DNA of 64,000 bases from Strobilurus pachycystidiatus (taxonomy: Eukaryota; Basidiomycota; Agaricomycetes; Agaricales; Physalacriaceae), in contig JAHLMK010000010.1 in assembly GCA_019915135.1 (NCBI GenBank), positions 1,240,001 to 1,304,000 on the forward strand. Reading direction: 5' to 3'. Shown here piece after piece: positions 11,635-23,035 of the stretch. A program made the position numbers and the translations under genes. Numbering within the stretch: position 1 is the first letter of the stretch; every line of letters begins with the position of its first letter. Below the pieces are notes generated by a model. It did no database searches. It was not told the origin of the DNA and worked only from the letters and a program-made list of their open reading frames with translations.

Positions 11635-14332
11635 GCAACGAATACGGACTTTATTTTGTTTATATTATCATGTTTACCTAGCTGCTGTGTCTATCGGTAT
11701 CATTGCAATGTTGACTGGCTTTGCACGAAAGAAAAACCACCTAATCACGGCTTACGGTCGTCTACACTAAGACGCCATAAAACATCGCCTTGCCACCCAC
11801 GTGTTGGGTACGGGAGTACAACAACATTTGGCTGGTCAATGCTACCGTGCCCAGCCACGTGGTCACGAGTACTCTTTCCCTTTCACCATCATCATTGCCT
11901 CCACGGACCACGACGACTCGTCTTCCTCAGCGCCCCCATGGCCACGACGACTGGTTTTTGACCAACATTAAACCGACGGCGAAAGCGCACACCAATGGGC
12001 CTGCTCGAGAACGCAAGCCGTTAGGACCCAGTCGGAGTGGCGCGAGGATCATTTCCAAAATCATCCTACGCCTCGGGAGCAAGAAAGGTACGTGCTCTCT
12101 GTCGCCATTTCTATCGCATGCTAATCCTCTCTATCCGTTCAGAACCTCACAGGACGGACCCCCCATCCACGCCAGGACGACATCATCACACTCCCTCGCC
12201 ATCGCCTTGCGTCATCTGACCAACGCGGACACATTCCACGTCTTCGCGCGCGCATTCCCTTGATTTACACTGCTCATCGTAGTCGCGACACTCCAGCGGG
12301 TACACAAATTTGGTCGCCGAAAGGTCTCGTTTATCGGCATTGTTACTATGACTTGCATCCTGGCCTTGGTGACGGGCTTGCTGAGCTCTGAACGCAACCA
12401 ACGCCAATCACATGCAGGCCACCGTGGGTATAACGTTCATGTATCTTCCTGGTAGTGTTCTCGTTTGGATGGACTGCCATGTACGTGGAGTTTGACGGAC
12501 TCGTTGATTTGACTTGACTGAACGTTTGTTTCCAGGCAAGATCTCTACCCGGCACTTCAGTTGGCACTTGAGTGCGCCCTCGGAGTGTGGCGACGAACAC
12601 TCAAGTCTTCGTGTGTCCTCAAGGAGTTGGCACTTCAGTCGGCACTCAAGTGCACACTCGAAGTGTGACGTTGAAGTGCAATGGTCTTGCCCACACTTTC
12701 AGAGCCTGTAGAAGACCCATACCACTTAGGTGTTAGCAGTTCACACTTTGTATGTTACCTGTAGTGCGATATCAATATATTCTACCTACGTTACACTCTA
12801 GTGTTTGGGTGGTAAACATCCGGGAATCCCTAAGTCTGGGGATCTGGGTTTATGACTCGTTGACCTGTGCTCCGTCTGGAGTACACTGGGTTTGACAGAT
12901 GATGATTTACTGGCTTCGACGTTCCACGAACCCGTGTAACAAATGCGCAGGTCAGAGTCATCGACGACGACAAGACGTTGGTCGGACTTAGGGCTCGCTA
13001 GCGAGCTAGAATGCAAACTGAAGGAAAGGAGAAGCAAGAGAATCATGGGTCACTGAAACTAGTCAGATGTGAAGCGAAATGAATTCTGGTCGATTTGCTC
13101 TTGATATTGTCCCTTTCGTGCTCGTTACGATCATGATGTTCTTGGGTTGAAACGAGATCTCCTACCGAGTTCAGGTATGTATGACAGGATGTCCGTGATA
13201 GATGAATAGGACGCACTGCGATGACGTTGATAAGCCATGTCCTTCTAGCCACACTTATGTTCGAAGATTGCGAATTGAGCGACATATCATGATCTACATC
13301 AAACCACTCAATTAGCGGTTGCTCATGGAAGCAGTGACAAGTCCGTCCCGGGCTTCGTCGGGCACTTTCTGGGCGGACAGCAACCAGCTTACCAAACGCC
13401 CCTCGAGAGACGAAGTATGAGCCACAGTACGGAGACGTAGGCCGACTTTCGACAGACTCTCGATACTTGCTCAGTTGCGCTGGGGTTAATATCTAATCAA
13501 GAGGATAGTAAGACAAGGCTCATGGCCGCTAGTGCAGCTTTTCAGAGGCGCGTCAAAGCCAAAACAGTCGTACGCCGTGAGCTGCAGGACCAATTACTAT
13601 GTGGGTATTTCGACTGTGACAGCACAGCGAGGTAGAACACAATATATCACGGGTCAGAGATTGATAGAGAAGACCTGCACAGGCTACAATGTCAATTGTA
13701 ACCTGAATATAGCGACGACGAAGGCTCACCTCAGGTCCCTACTTATGTGCGTTGATGGTTTCCGGTTCCGTCACTGTATCGGGACGTTTGCCCACTACAT
13801 TAAAACTGCGGTCTTACGTACGATGTTAATGCTGGCTGCGCTAGGCAATTCTTGGGGGCTCGGTTGTGAGGCGCAAAGGCGGGATCAGCATGATATTGGC
13901 ATGATCTAAAGAAAAGAGGGGCGGTCCGGGATTTCCATTACTTACCGAAGTGGCGCGTGACTGCAATAGCATTACGTACGCTCAAGGGTCGTCGGCCAAA
14001 TATTTGACGCTTGAACGCGCACCACGATGTCAGTACCAGCCCTCTTGTTGCATTATCATCACTGCTGACGCGCTGACACTTTTACAAGCTTACGACTTTG
14101 TTGAGTACGTTCCCATACGTCGAAGTCGCGCACTAGTCCAACTGGTAGGACCATCATCTCCGAAGTTCTCAAGACGCTCAAGACGCCCCTTTGGGTCAGT
14201 ATGTCTCCTTCCGAATCTACTACTCCGTCTTATACGCATTTGCAAGAAGAGCTGTTTTCCATCGAGTCACTGTTCCACAAGTTTTCCAGTTCACTCCTTT
14301 ACTGTACGTCGAACAAAAGCGGTTCATCAGCT
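11635..14332. other. Long gene-poor region
   Basis: About 2.7 kb without a gene I can support. An open frame at 11790-12263 (plus) has a basic stretch near 11950-12090 but is low-complexity and lacks a clear gene structure. The short repeat at 12551-12670 is listed separately. The stretch 12.8-14.1 kb shows only short random frames. It may be decayed element sequence next to the KDZ block. Confidence 0.4.
12551..12670. repeat. Imperfect tandem duplication, about 40-bp unit
   Basis: Two related units start at 12551 and 12629 (78 bp apart). Both begin GGCACTTCAGT and continue through GGCACT, AGTGC, CTCG and AGTGTG with a few substitutions. The words CACTTGAGTGC and CACTCAAGTGC inside each unit are themselves nearly self-complementary, so the repeat could form small hairpins. 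No gene overlaps it. Confidence 0.6.
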
Positions 14333-15790
14333 ATGATTGATAATGAGAGACAGATGCTCCGAGCCACTTCCACGCCACCGTCTTGCCAGTCTTGCGGAGC
14401 TACATACCGTTTCGCAAGTCCCCGTGCGACATACTCCTCAACGCTGTACAATTCCTTGGCAGCTTCCAATGTCGCGCTCTCTCAAATTGACGCAAAAGCA
14501 GTCCGAACCGAGCTAGACTGCCTGAACGCAGCCATCGCTGGTCTTTCCGAAATGCGAGACCGACTTGAGGAAGAGAGAGCCTCTTTGCAGAACATGGTGT
14601 TCCGGTCGCGCGCCCTTCTCTCACCCCTACGTTCCCTCCCCGTCGAATGCGTGGCGGAGATCTTCCAGTGGTACTGCAACAGGGAAGACGAAAACGACGT
14701 ATTTGACACGTCGCAAAGTGCATGGCTTCTCAGCCATGTTTGTCGCTATTGGCGCAATATCGCATTCTCTCATCCTCCTCTCTGGGTCTTTTTCAATTTC
14801 AAGGGATTTAGGCACTTTCCATACCCAAAGAACTGGACGGACACCCTCTCCAGGCGGATAATCATGACCAACAGTCTTCCCATCTCCTTCTCTTTCTGGT
14901 CATCATCTTGGGGTGTCAATGTTGAAGAGGCCGAGATGCAGAATCAATGTATGAGACTTCTCATTCAGCACTCGGACCGTTGGAAACATGTGAGGTTGGA
15001 GGTGGAATACCACCACCTTGCGATGCTCTTCGAGATCAGTCATAGACTCTCCTGTCTCCAATCCCTCACCATTCACTTGGTGGGAAAGGACATACCCGAC
15101 AAGGCGGGTCCTATCGAGGCGTTTCGGAATGCGCCCCACCTACGCACAGTCCGTCTCAGTTGGTGTGGCGGCTTCGACCTGTGTCTTCCTTATTTGCAAC
15201 TTAAAACGGTGACAATCACGGTAGTCACACCCACATCAATGCGAGATATCATTCGGTTCATTTCCAGCTGCCCAGAACTCCATCCATTGACGACATCCAC
15301 TCTGGTAGAGCCAGACGTTCGTCATGTATCCTCGCAGATCTTGACTTCGACCCTGCATTACCTTTCCGCAGATCACCTGGAGTGGCCGGTGTGGACTCGT
15401 TTCCGTCATCCGCTGTTGGAAGAATTGCATGCCCGCGCGGATATGAACGCTCTCTTTGCATTTTTGCGCAATTCACAGTCCTCAAGACTGAAGCATTTGC
15501 ACTTGGACCGTGTAGCGCCCACTTCCACCGCTGTTCAAAAAATACCCGCACTGCTAGATCTCGTACCGTCGCTCGAGGCAATATACCTTTCCGGTGACTT
15601 GAACGACATCTATCCTGGATATGTGGCGGTGGAATACTTCCAAAGTTTGACAAGCACAATGGACATCACCCTGTCTCGCTCCATCTCCGAATCGCGAGCC
15701 CTCCAGTCGGTGACAATAGACCTTGGGAGGGAAGAGTGGAAATATCATAGATTTATCTGTACAGACGGACCACACAATTATTCAAATTGA
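14333..15790 (+). CDS. F-box domain protein
   Basis: Single-exon gene of 485 residues from the ATG at 14333; the same frame is open to 14201. A short helical segment (about 50-90) precedes an F-box at about residues 95-150 (SPLRSLPVECVAEIFQWYC, then WLLSHVCRYWRNIAFSHPPLW). F-box proteins recruit substrates to Skp1-Cullin-F-box ubiquitin ligases through Skp1. The C-terminal two thirds look like the leucine-rich, repeat-poor region of agaricomycete F-box families and should hold the substrate surface. Target unknown. The start is uncertain between 14201 and 14333. Confidence 0.85.
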   Translation: MIDNERQMLRATSTPPSCQSCGATYRFASPRATYSSTLYNSLAASNVALSQIDAKAVRTELDCLNAAIAGLSEMRDRLEEERASLQNMVFRSRALLSPLRSLPVECVAEIFQWYCNREDENDVFDTSQSAWLLSHVCRYWRNIAFSHPPLWVFFNFKGFRHFPYPKNWTDTLSRRIIMTNSLPISFSFWSSSWGVNVEEAEMQNQCMRLLIQHSDRWKHVRLEVEYHHLAMLFEISHRLSCLQSLTIHLVGKDIPDKAGPIEAFRNAPHLRTVRLSWCGGFDLCLPYLQLKTVTITVVTPTSMRDIIRFISSCPELHPLTTSTLVEPDVRHVSSQILTSTLHYLSADHLEWPVWTRFRHPLLEELHARADMNALFAFLRNSQSSRLKHLHLDRVAPTSTAVQKIPALLDLVPSLEAIYLSGDLNDIYPGYVAVEYFQSLTSTMDITLSRSISESRALQSVTIDLGREEWKYHRFICTDGPHNYSN

Positions 15791-15980
15791 CAATACGTTG
15801 ACATCATTTGATTATTTGTTTGCGCTGAAAATCATGACACTAATCTCACGAATGACTGTGATTCTGTGAACAATGCTTCCAGATGGACTAGTACATATCA
15901 TCTTTAGAGTAGTCGACACGGTCGTAGAAGTGCACTAGGATAGAAGCGTTCAACGCACAAAGCAATACAATGCAATCAGA

Positions 15981-17643
15981 TCATCCGTCCAAAACCCCAT
16001 TAACAGCATCAACCAACACCCCATTCATATCCCCCGCAGCCTGCCAAACCGCATACCCTTTCAACCCTTGCTCTTTGATGAACTTGCCCTTCAACTGGAA
16101 CGATGCGGGATCGTCGTACGATATGACAACGTTTGTGGTTGGGTCGTATATGAAGGGCTGTATATACGAGTTGAGGTTCGGGTTCCATTGCAAATGAGAA
16201 CGGGAAAGCTTACAGTCTGTGTACACTCATCAAGCACATGTTGACTCCCATGTGCACCGGCGTGCGCCCCATGCCTATGAAGGTACCCCGCCTCTACCAG
16301 CCCGTCAAACGTATATATCCCCGTGAATGATGTTGATGTAATACCACACACATCTGGCTTAGGATCCGGTGTGTCCGACGGGCCTGCCTGTGGGATAGTT
16401 GTGCTGTGTGTTGGGTAATGGACGAGTGCGCTTGTCAGATTTGCGATGGGGTCAACACCAAAGGAGTGGCTGTAGGCCGGGAGGCCGAGGACTATCTGCG
16501 TTCATGTTCGAGAAGCGTCAGAATCTGGAGCTGAGGATATTGAACGGCAATACACACCTTGTCAGCAGGCATCCCGCTTTTGATCCAGGTGTTTACAGCA
16601 GAAACGACCGTGAAAATCCCTGGGGCTGTGTTCGAAGCAGCCTCCAGGCATCCGGCGGTGCTTTCGTTGAACGGGGCATTAGGGCCAATTGTCGCTGACC
16701 AGTCCCCGAAGACGTCGTAGGCCATGATTGCTGCCAGCGTTCGGATGTCAGTTTGACTCCCTGTCTGACTGGTCCCAACACTCACCGACGTGGTCCAGCA
16801 CATTTGCAAACTCTGATAAGTCCGTCATTTGACTACCGTGGGCATCAAGCCAGGGAGCACCGCTGACAGCTGCGCTGAGGTAAAGATCGCTGCTACTTGC
16901 ATTGCGGAGCTCCTGGAGGAAGCTCAAGAAGTTCGCGGTGTCTTGTGGTGAGTTTCCGTTACACCCTATTCCCGGTCTGTTGGGGTATTCCCAGCTACAT
17001 GTAAGTTCTGGTTAGGAATGCATGCTAGGAATCGGACTTGAGGCCACAACACGCACTCAAAATCAATTCCGTCAAGGTTGTGTTTGTTAACCAAGTCCGT
17101 GAGGTTCTGGATCAACGCTTTGCGGGTCTCTGCGGTGGACATTATGCCGGAGAACGCGGTCGAACCCGTCCAGCCGCCAACAGATATAGAGGTCTTCATC
17201 TTTGAGGGATGTTAGCAACTTGTGGTAGTGCGTCAGAATCTACTTACGTTTTCGTACCCAGACAAGTGGTTGACAAAATCATCTAGCTGAATTTGGGCGC
17301 TTGTGTCGAGGTAGAAAGTACCATGGTCTGAGCCACTGACGTTCTTCGTCAGGCTGTGGGTATTAGTTGACGTTGTAGAAGGCAAGTGCACAGCGTGAGC
17401 TCACCCAAAGGCATATGTTGCCATACTATATTTATTCCAGTCAATAGCCTTGAGGTCCTCGATGGCGGACCAGCTCGGCATCCATGCCGCCTTGATGAAG
17501 CTGCTATCTGACGACGCTGTAGCTGAGCTGCTAGCACTGGATGCAGCAGAAGAAGCACTGGTCGTCGCTGAGTCCGCTGGGCATACCCCCGTTCTCCCTA
17601 GAACAAACGGAAGGAGCGTGGCGAGAAGGATAGAGAGATGCAT
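15981..17643 (-). CDS. Secreted GH18 chitinase
   Basis: Seven exons give 442 residues: 17405-17643, 17248-17353, 17057-17199, 16786-16994, 16558-16730, 16214-16495 and 15981-16157. An N-terminal signal peptide (MHLSILLATLLPFVLG) is followed by an Ala/Ser-rich linker (about 27-47) and a glycoside hydrolase 18 barrel. The SxGG motif is SISVGGW (about 119-125). The catalytic motif is DGIDFDWEYP (158-167), with Glu165 as proton donor; its central Asp163 is created across the exon 3/4 junction. MAYDVFGDW and a final YAVWQAAGD complete the fold. GH18 enzymes cleave chitin with retention. It should act outside the cell or in the wall, in hyphal remodelling or nutrition. No chitin-binding module is seen. 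Confidence 0.92.
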
Positions 17644-17689
17644 AGTGGTACGGCAATGGTGCTTGTAATTTTGGTGGCGAACCTCTCCC

Positions 17690-17697
17690 AATATAAG
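17690..17697 (-). promoter_or_regulatory. Possible TATA element of the chitinase gene
   Basis: Read on the minus strand this is CTTATATT, about 47 bp before the chitinase ATG. It is an AT-rich word in a suitable place, but this is position and composition only. Confidence 0.3.
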
Positions 17698-18326
17698 GCC
17701 TCGGAGCAATGGAATGATGAAGAATGGTGACCACAATGGTGATCTAGAATTTGTATATTGAACGGGTGGATCTTCGCGCAGACCAAGAATTTAGACACGA
17801 TCGGCACGACGCGCACGGATTGAAGTGCTTATGACAAGTACACGGAAGTACGGCGTAGACCGATAGAGCTCTCAGCTGCCGGGACCTCTAGGCACAAAAT
17901 GACATACGGTGTCAAATGAATCCATTCTCTCAATGGCAGATACGGCGACGAAGGAAGTTCCAGAATGCAGGCAGTCAATGAATGCGGCTCAGCGCGTAAG
18001 GAGTCCATTCCGGCGGGTGCCGACGCATCAGGGAGCTCGGCAAACAAGCCCTAACACCGTGGCGTCCCTGTTCACCTTTTTGATCTGCTATCTGATCGCC
18101 GCCATTCTCGAGAGTCGACGGTTGCAACTTTTCTGGGTCGTAACCTCCAGATAGCTAGACAGCTGAAAGCTCAGCCCTGGCATGCCAACTTTGACTCAAC
18201 TTTGACTGAACTGGGACGACAAAGATCAATGGCAATACGTTTTCTCCTTTTTCGAACGCGAACACTGAAAAGCGGTACACCTACGAGTCACTACTGTTGG
18301 GCCAGCTACAAACAGCTTCTGAAGTG

Positions 18327-18334
18327 TATATAAG
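18327..18334 (+). promoter_or_regulatory. TATA box of the gene at 18376
   Basis: TATATAAG lies 42 bp before the ATG at 18376, a good match to the TATA consensus. With the minus-strand element at 17690 it frames a divergent promoter region (17644-18375) in which I see no other feature. Confidence 0.5.
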
Positions 18335-18375
18335 TGAGTCCAGCCAACACAACTCACATAACTCACCCCGCTGAG

Positions 18376-19019
18376 ATGGTAGACACCCTAGTACTCGTCC
18401 TCGCCACAACCATCATCAAAGTACTCCGCGCGTCGCACAACCAAAGCGAGACCGGCCTTCGAGTGGACCTCGAACTTGTCACGCTCTCTATCTTTGCCCC
18501 CCTTGTGCAGAGTTGCGCGAATTCCCAACTGACGTCCGCCGAGACTCTCGCCCTCAACGCGGTCCACGGCCATCTGTCCCGGATCTACGACCTTTTGAAA
18601 ATGAAGTCCTCATCCCAATCGAGCAACTCAGAAGCGCTCATGGATCATCATGACCGCTTCATGAGCTCTGTTCATAAACTCCGTGAAGTGCCTACGGTGC
18701 GGAGTATCTTGCTCTACGGAGGCTTGGAAGGACGGGTATGTTTCGAAAATTTGCGCCACATTTCTTTGTATATGCTGATGGAATTTGATCACTGAAGAGA
18801 GTAAACTCTGTAGATTACTCGGAATCTGGCACTGAGTTTGACTTCGCCCCCGACTCCGATTCGGAATCGGAAGGTATGTTCTTAACTTTCCGCAAGGAAC
18901 TCAGGTCGCGCGCATTGACCAACCAATTTTGCGCAGATTTTACGGACTCGGGCAAGAATGATACGTTGTCCGGGTCTTCCACGGGCTCCATCAGTTCATT
19001 GTCGAGCATAACGTCCTAG
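18376..19019 (+). CDS. Small hypothetical protein with acidic/serine-rich tail
   Basis: Exons 18376-18735, 18798-18873 and 18937-19019 encode 172 residues. The N-terminus is hydrophobic (MVDTLVLVLATTIIKVL) but is followed by charged sequence, so it may be a helix rather than a signal peptide. The middle is helical (about 55-105). The tail is acidic then serine-rich (DFAPDSDSESE, then LSGSSTGSISSLSS). No family recognised. A clear TATA box precedes it. Confidence 0.55.
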
Positions 19020-19421
19020 CGGCTCGAGAGGATCATCCCGTACATTCTGAATTCTGCTTATGTTAGCATCAATATTAATGGACATTTTCACGGCACTTGA
19101 CAATGAGAGTTGGTTGCCCTCCTGCGTTGCCAAGAGTGTCGTTACGCGTTCGAGAGGCTCATCCGGCTCTGTGAGCGTGAAGTCCGAGTCGGCTGTGTGA
19201 TAGTAAGTTGCTGAAAATCAAGAATCATAGATACAAGGCCTGGGTTGACGTCCGTAAGTCACAAGTGTGCTCAGGTGCAAAATAATACAAGGGTGCAACG
19301 ATGGATGTCTTGACTTACCCTTGGGAACATCATAGGGTCCGGTTGTGTGGCTTCTCGTGATGCGACTTTGTAAGTTTGACGCGCGGTAGCTGTCACGACC
19401 GCATCTTATCCGCAATCCATC
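19020..19421. other. Intergenic region
   Basis: About 400 bases before the F-box-like gene. The last 80 bases (from about 19340) are related to the sequence before the truncated copy at 20685, so the duplicated unit includes the proximal promoter. Nothing else seen. Confidence 0.5.
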
Positions 19422-20448
19422 ATGTCCACGTTCGACTTCCCTCACGAGCTTGAACTCGAAATCTTCGAAATGGCGGCGGAGGACTCACAAAAGACCGCCT
19501 TGTCTTTGGTTTGCGTCTCCCGTGCGGTCCAGTCTTGGTCAGTAATATTCAAGTAATAGATTCCCGTGCTACTGACCTATGTCGGTCTCGTCTAGCATTG
19601 ACGCCATCCTCTACCACACAATCATCATTGTCGATGATGAGGATTATCTCGAGAACTACGCGCTCGCCTCCAAGGGTAGCAACTTTTTCGGTACCAACAT
19701 AAAATGGCTGTGGATCCAGATTCCGGACTTGGACTCGGAGCATGAGCACGTCGCAGACAAGTATGCTCGTATCCAATCCATAGTCTCCTCTGTGCTGCGA
19801 GTATGCACATCTGTGCAGGAGATGACTATTCGTCGGAACAATATGTACAGCCGTACAATTCCGAACATGAGCTATGTGTGGGATTCCCTCGAGGCTGCTG
19901 GCTGTCGCCCAGAGCGTCTGGCGTCATATACATTGCCAATCGACAAGTCTCCAGTACTTGATAGGCTTACTCACCTGGAGGTGCAGGTTGTCCCGAGAAA
20001 TTGGCGCGCATTCCTGACCCAACTCGCCTCGTCGCTTCCATCTTTGACGCACCTTGCTGTCAAATGGCCAGGATCCAACTGGGACTCTGAAGCCCTTGTC
20101 GAGACCTTGACTCGATGTCCGCACATTGCGGTCATTCTGTTGTTGAGCCGTGATTTCGACAAGGCTTTGCCGCTTGTACGGTCCGAGTCCTTCCAGCTCC
20201 CTCCCAAGGCCGTGCTTGAATACGATTACTCGGATATTCCTGGAATCCGTCAGGGTTTCACGGTACAAGACCGGTACAGCATCCCACACGGCATGGTCTC
20301 CTTCGAGAGAAGATACCTCTGGATTCGTGAGCGGTCACGCAAAATGGCAGTGGATGAATTTACAATGCAGGACTACCGTTGGAGATGGGCAGAAGGGTCG
20401 TTCGACGCCAATTGGAGTCGAAAAAGTCTGAATACCAAGGTGAGCTAG
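19422..20448 (+). CDS. F-box-like protein
   Basis: Exons 19422-19537 and 19596-20448 encode 322 residues. The N-terminus (DFPHELELEIFEMAA, then ALSLVCVSRAVQSC) has the spacing of a short F-box as found in many agaricomycete proteins. The rest looks like a leucine-rich substrate region (for example LTHLEVQVVPRNWRAFLTQL). By family it would be a Skp1-binding adaptor, but the F-box is weak. A truncated tandem copy follows at 20685. Confidence 0.65.
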
Positions 20449-20684
20449 ATCTTTACCACGATAAAGGAAGAATCCGACTCTTTGGCAAGATATAATTGAG
20501 AATCTTGAGTATGAAGATTGGCACTATGCGCAGTACTTGCGCATGGAACGCGGCGAGTTATGAGCTGACGAGCATGGTTTTCTAGCGGAGGATGCAATGA
20601 AGAGGTGGCACAGTGGACCTCTGTGGTGCGACTTCGTAAGGTTGACGCGTAGCTGTCACGGCTGCATCTTATCAACGACCCATC

Positions 20685-20983
20685 ATGTCCAAGTTCAACT
20701 TCCCTCCCAAGCTTGAACTCAAGATCTTCAAAATGGCGGCGACAAACTCGCAAAAGACCGCCTTGTCTTTGGTTTGCGTCTCCTGTGCGGTCCAGTCTTG
20801 GTCAGTGATATTCGAATAATGGATTCCCCGTGCTACTGACCTATGTCGGTCTCGTCTAGCATTGACTCCATCCTCTACCACACAATCATCCTTGTCGATG
20901 ATGAGAGTTATCTCGAGAAATTGAACTACGCGCTCGCCTCCAAGGGTAGCAACTTTTTCGGTACCAACATAAAATGGCTGTGA
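20685..20983 (+). pseudogene. Truncated tandem copy of the F-box-like gene
   Basis: The sequence repeats the start of the gene at 19422: the same ATG context, a 116-bp first exon (20685-20800), an almost identical intron and the start of exon 2 (20860 onward). It carries a 6-bp insertion (extra Lys-Leu) and several missense changes. Identity stops abruptly after GGTACCAACATAAAATGGCTGTG, where the frame runs into TGA at 20981-20983. Only 79 residues could be made, lacking the whole C-terminal region. Homology also extends about 70 bp upstream. The high identity points to a recent duplication with a sharp 3' breakpoint. Confidence 0.85.
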
Positions 20984-21229
20984 ACAGGGGAAAGAAGACG
21001 AGCCCAGTGCGTTTTCAAAATCTGCAACTTGGCCCTCCCATTGAGAAGAGAAGCGTGTGTCTGGGATATCCACCATCGGGTATCGTGTCGCGGTCAGCCC
21101 GCACATATTCGAATGCCATGTCATCGCCAATGCAAAACCTCGTTCTGTCTCGGACTGGCGGAGGACAAAACGTCCGACTGCTAGGATCCTAACCTTTGAC
21201 TCGGAGGTTGGCGAGCGAGGTGTAAGGGT

Positions 21230-22005
21230 ATCGTATCCAGTCAACCTAACCGGACATCGTTCAACGGCTCGACGCGCGGTTCCGGTGTTTGGCGTGTTTT
21301 TCTTCGTGCCAAGTGCGTATCCGAAACAAGAACCCGGTGAGCAATTCTATTTGTGATCACTGATCTTCGAAAGTGGGAAGGGCAGGAGACACTCCGGTTC
21401 AAGACAGAGTGGTGTTGAGGTGAAAGACTGGAACGGGATGTTGTCCAGCGGCTCGACGCCCTGTATCCCAATATGTACGATGGAATGGGGTTTGAACCAC
21501 GTCTGCCCGCACAGAGTAACCAGGTTGACTTGGGTATTGTGGGCGCGCGAGAAAGGCATAGCCATTGGATATCGTGCAGCGGCGGCTCGACGCCCTGTAT
21601 CCGAGCTGATCATCTCGGGAACTACCGCGTCGAGTGCAGCGAAAAATCGAATGAGTGGACTGGATAACTCGAAACGAAAAGGAAATCAATATGGCAAAGA
21701 CAAAATTCGAATACACAAATACCCTATCCCCTCCTTCCTCTTCCCCTTCTCCCCTTCGTCGAGGACGGTGCGGGGAAAACGAGGATATTTGTCAGCGCAA
21801 AAGGGCAGAGTAATAAATACCGTCCAGCGGCTCGCCTTATCTTCCAAAGACCGAGCCCAATGATGGGTCACTACTTTTCGGTGCGTCGTTTCGTCATTCC
21901 TAGCTACTTAGCGCAAAGGGAAGGCTCGGTGGGGATAGAACGAGACGCAGTAAGACCGGTCAGATATCGTGTAGCGGCTCAACTCCTTGTATCTGAGTGG
22001 AAGTT
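21230..22005 (-). repeat. Array of five VEPLDDI-type repeat modules
   Basis: On the minus strand, five copies of a roughly 35-40-bp module lie near 21980, 21830, 21585, 21455 and 21260. Each reads like GATACAGGGCGTCGAGCCGC followed by TGGACGATATCC, and in one frame encodes IQGVEPLHDI, GEPLDGI, IQGVEPPLHDI, IQGVEPLDNI and EPRVEPLNDV respectively. Spacing is about 130-250 bp. The 21.23-21.56 kb part has an inverted, longer match to 24.33-24.63 kb. No complete gene could be built; this may be exon-like debris of a repeated gene or a mobile sequence. Confidence 0.6.
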
Positions 22006-22264
22006 GTCCAAAAAGCCGCAATGATTGTTTTTTCTTTCTTCAATGTGTAGGGCATCCGTCCCGTGCCGCATTCATCATGATTGAGACGAGAGCATGGGCG
22101 GATAGACAGGTTGCTGCATCTCTCGTCACGAAGAGTAAGACTCCAGGTATAGATTCAGCTTTGAGTACAAAGAAAAGAGCAATACTATCAGAACGTCGTC
22201 GTCAGCATACTTCCGCTCACAAACTCACTATAATACGCACATTTACGAATGAACTCAACCAACC

Positions 22265-22923
22265 TCATCTCCTTCCGCGCACCAGCCCAATCCGTGCAGC
22301 CAACATCCGCGCATGCCGGACCTGTGCGTTGGATATCAAGGAAGAAAACATGCGAGACGAAACGCAACGCACCTTGAGCCTCCGCTCCCTAACAGCGACC
22401 ACCCCCAACGCAACAAGAACGAAAAAGACATTACAAGCAACGAATTCGTAAAAGTCCGCGCGCTCCTTCGCTATGACGCGCCCGCAGGAGGACCAGGCGA
22501 GTTGTTTGCCTTGGGACGGTGCGGTGTAAGTGCCGTGGGAGGCTGTGGTAGTGTCGTGGGAGGCTTGCGTGGTGGTGGTTGTGGATGGCACACAGTGCAT
22601 GAGGCGGCGGTTTCCGAATGGTTGGCAGAATGGTTGGCCGAGCTGTATGTGAGGGTGGGGTCGATGAGGGGAGGAGGAGGATGGGAGAGGGGAGAGGAAA
22701 GGGTGCGTACAGCATCGGGAGGACAACGCTCGCAGAGCCCGTATGGCTGGCATGTCATCGTGTCATTGGCGAGTGTCGAATCCTGGGCGTGTACTGCGAG
22801 GAATAAAGATAGAAAGCTAGCGATCTTGTGTAAGTGGAGGAGCAATGAGAGGACGACATGCACGCACCATAGCGAAATCATCCATATCCATGCTACCGAC
22901 TTCGTGTTGCGCGGCGGCGGCAT
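22265..22923 (-). CDS. JTB-like type I membrane protein
   Basis: Exons 22868-22923, 22711-22816, 22373-22642 and 22265-22321 encode 162 residues. A signal peptide (SLCFLSLFLAVHAQDS) is followed by a cysteine-rich lumenal part (CQPYGLCERCPPDALGQPFC, RRLMHC) and a Thr/Ser linker. Then come WSSCGRVIAKERADFYEF, one membrane helix (about 121-138) and a short basic cytosolic tail. This order resembles the jumping translocation breakpoint (JTB) family, which also has a CxxC-rich lumenal domain, an SCR-helix-FW(E) segment and one C-terminal helix. The family's molecular role is poorly defined. It is divergent from SEC65, sharing a short 112-bp promoter. Confidence 0.55.
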
Positions 22924-23035
22924 TTCCGCATGAGGGCGAGAAGGCAAGAGCGAGATCGGGGCACGTGGCACGTTCGCCCTAAAGTAACCCGTTCCCGTAC
23001 ATTCCTGCTTGACTCCGCCCCATCACCACACAACA

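Noticed and set aside
11790..12263. 157-residue plus-strand frame
   Set aside because: Low-complexity Ser/Pro/Thr/His-rich composition with no recognised domain or intron pattern; not strong enough to call a gene.
17041..17062. Chitinase motif seemed to read DGIDFE, losing the central Asp
   Set aside because: The codon spans the exon 3/4 junction; splicing GA to C restores DGIDFDWEYP, so the active site is intact.
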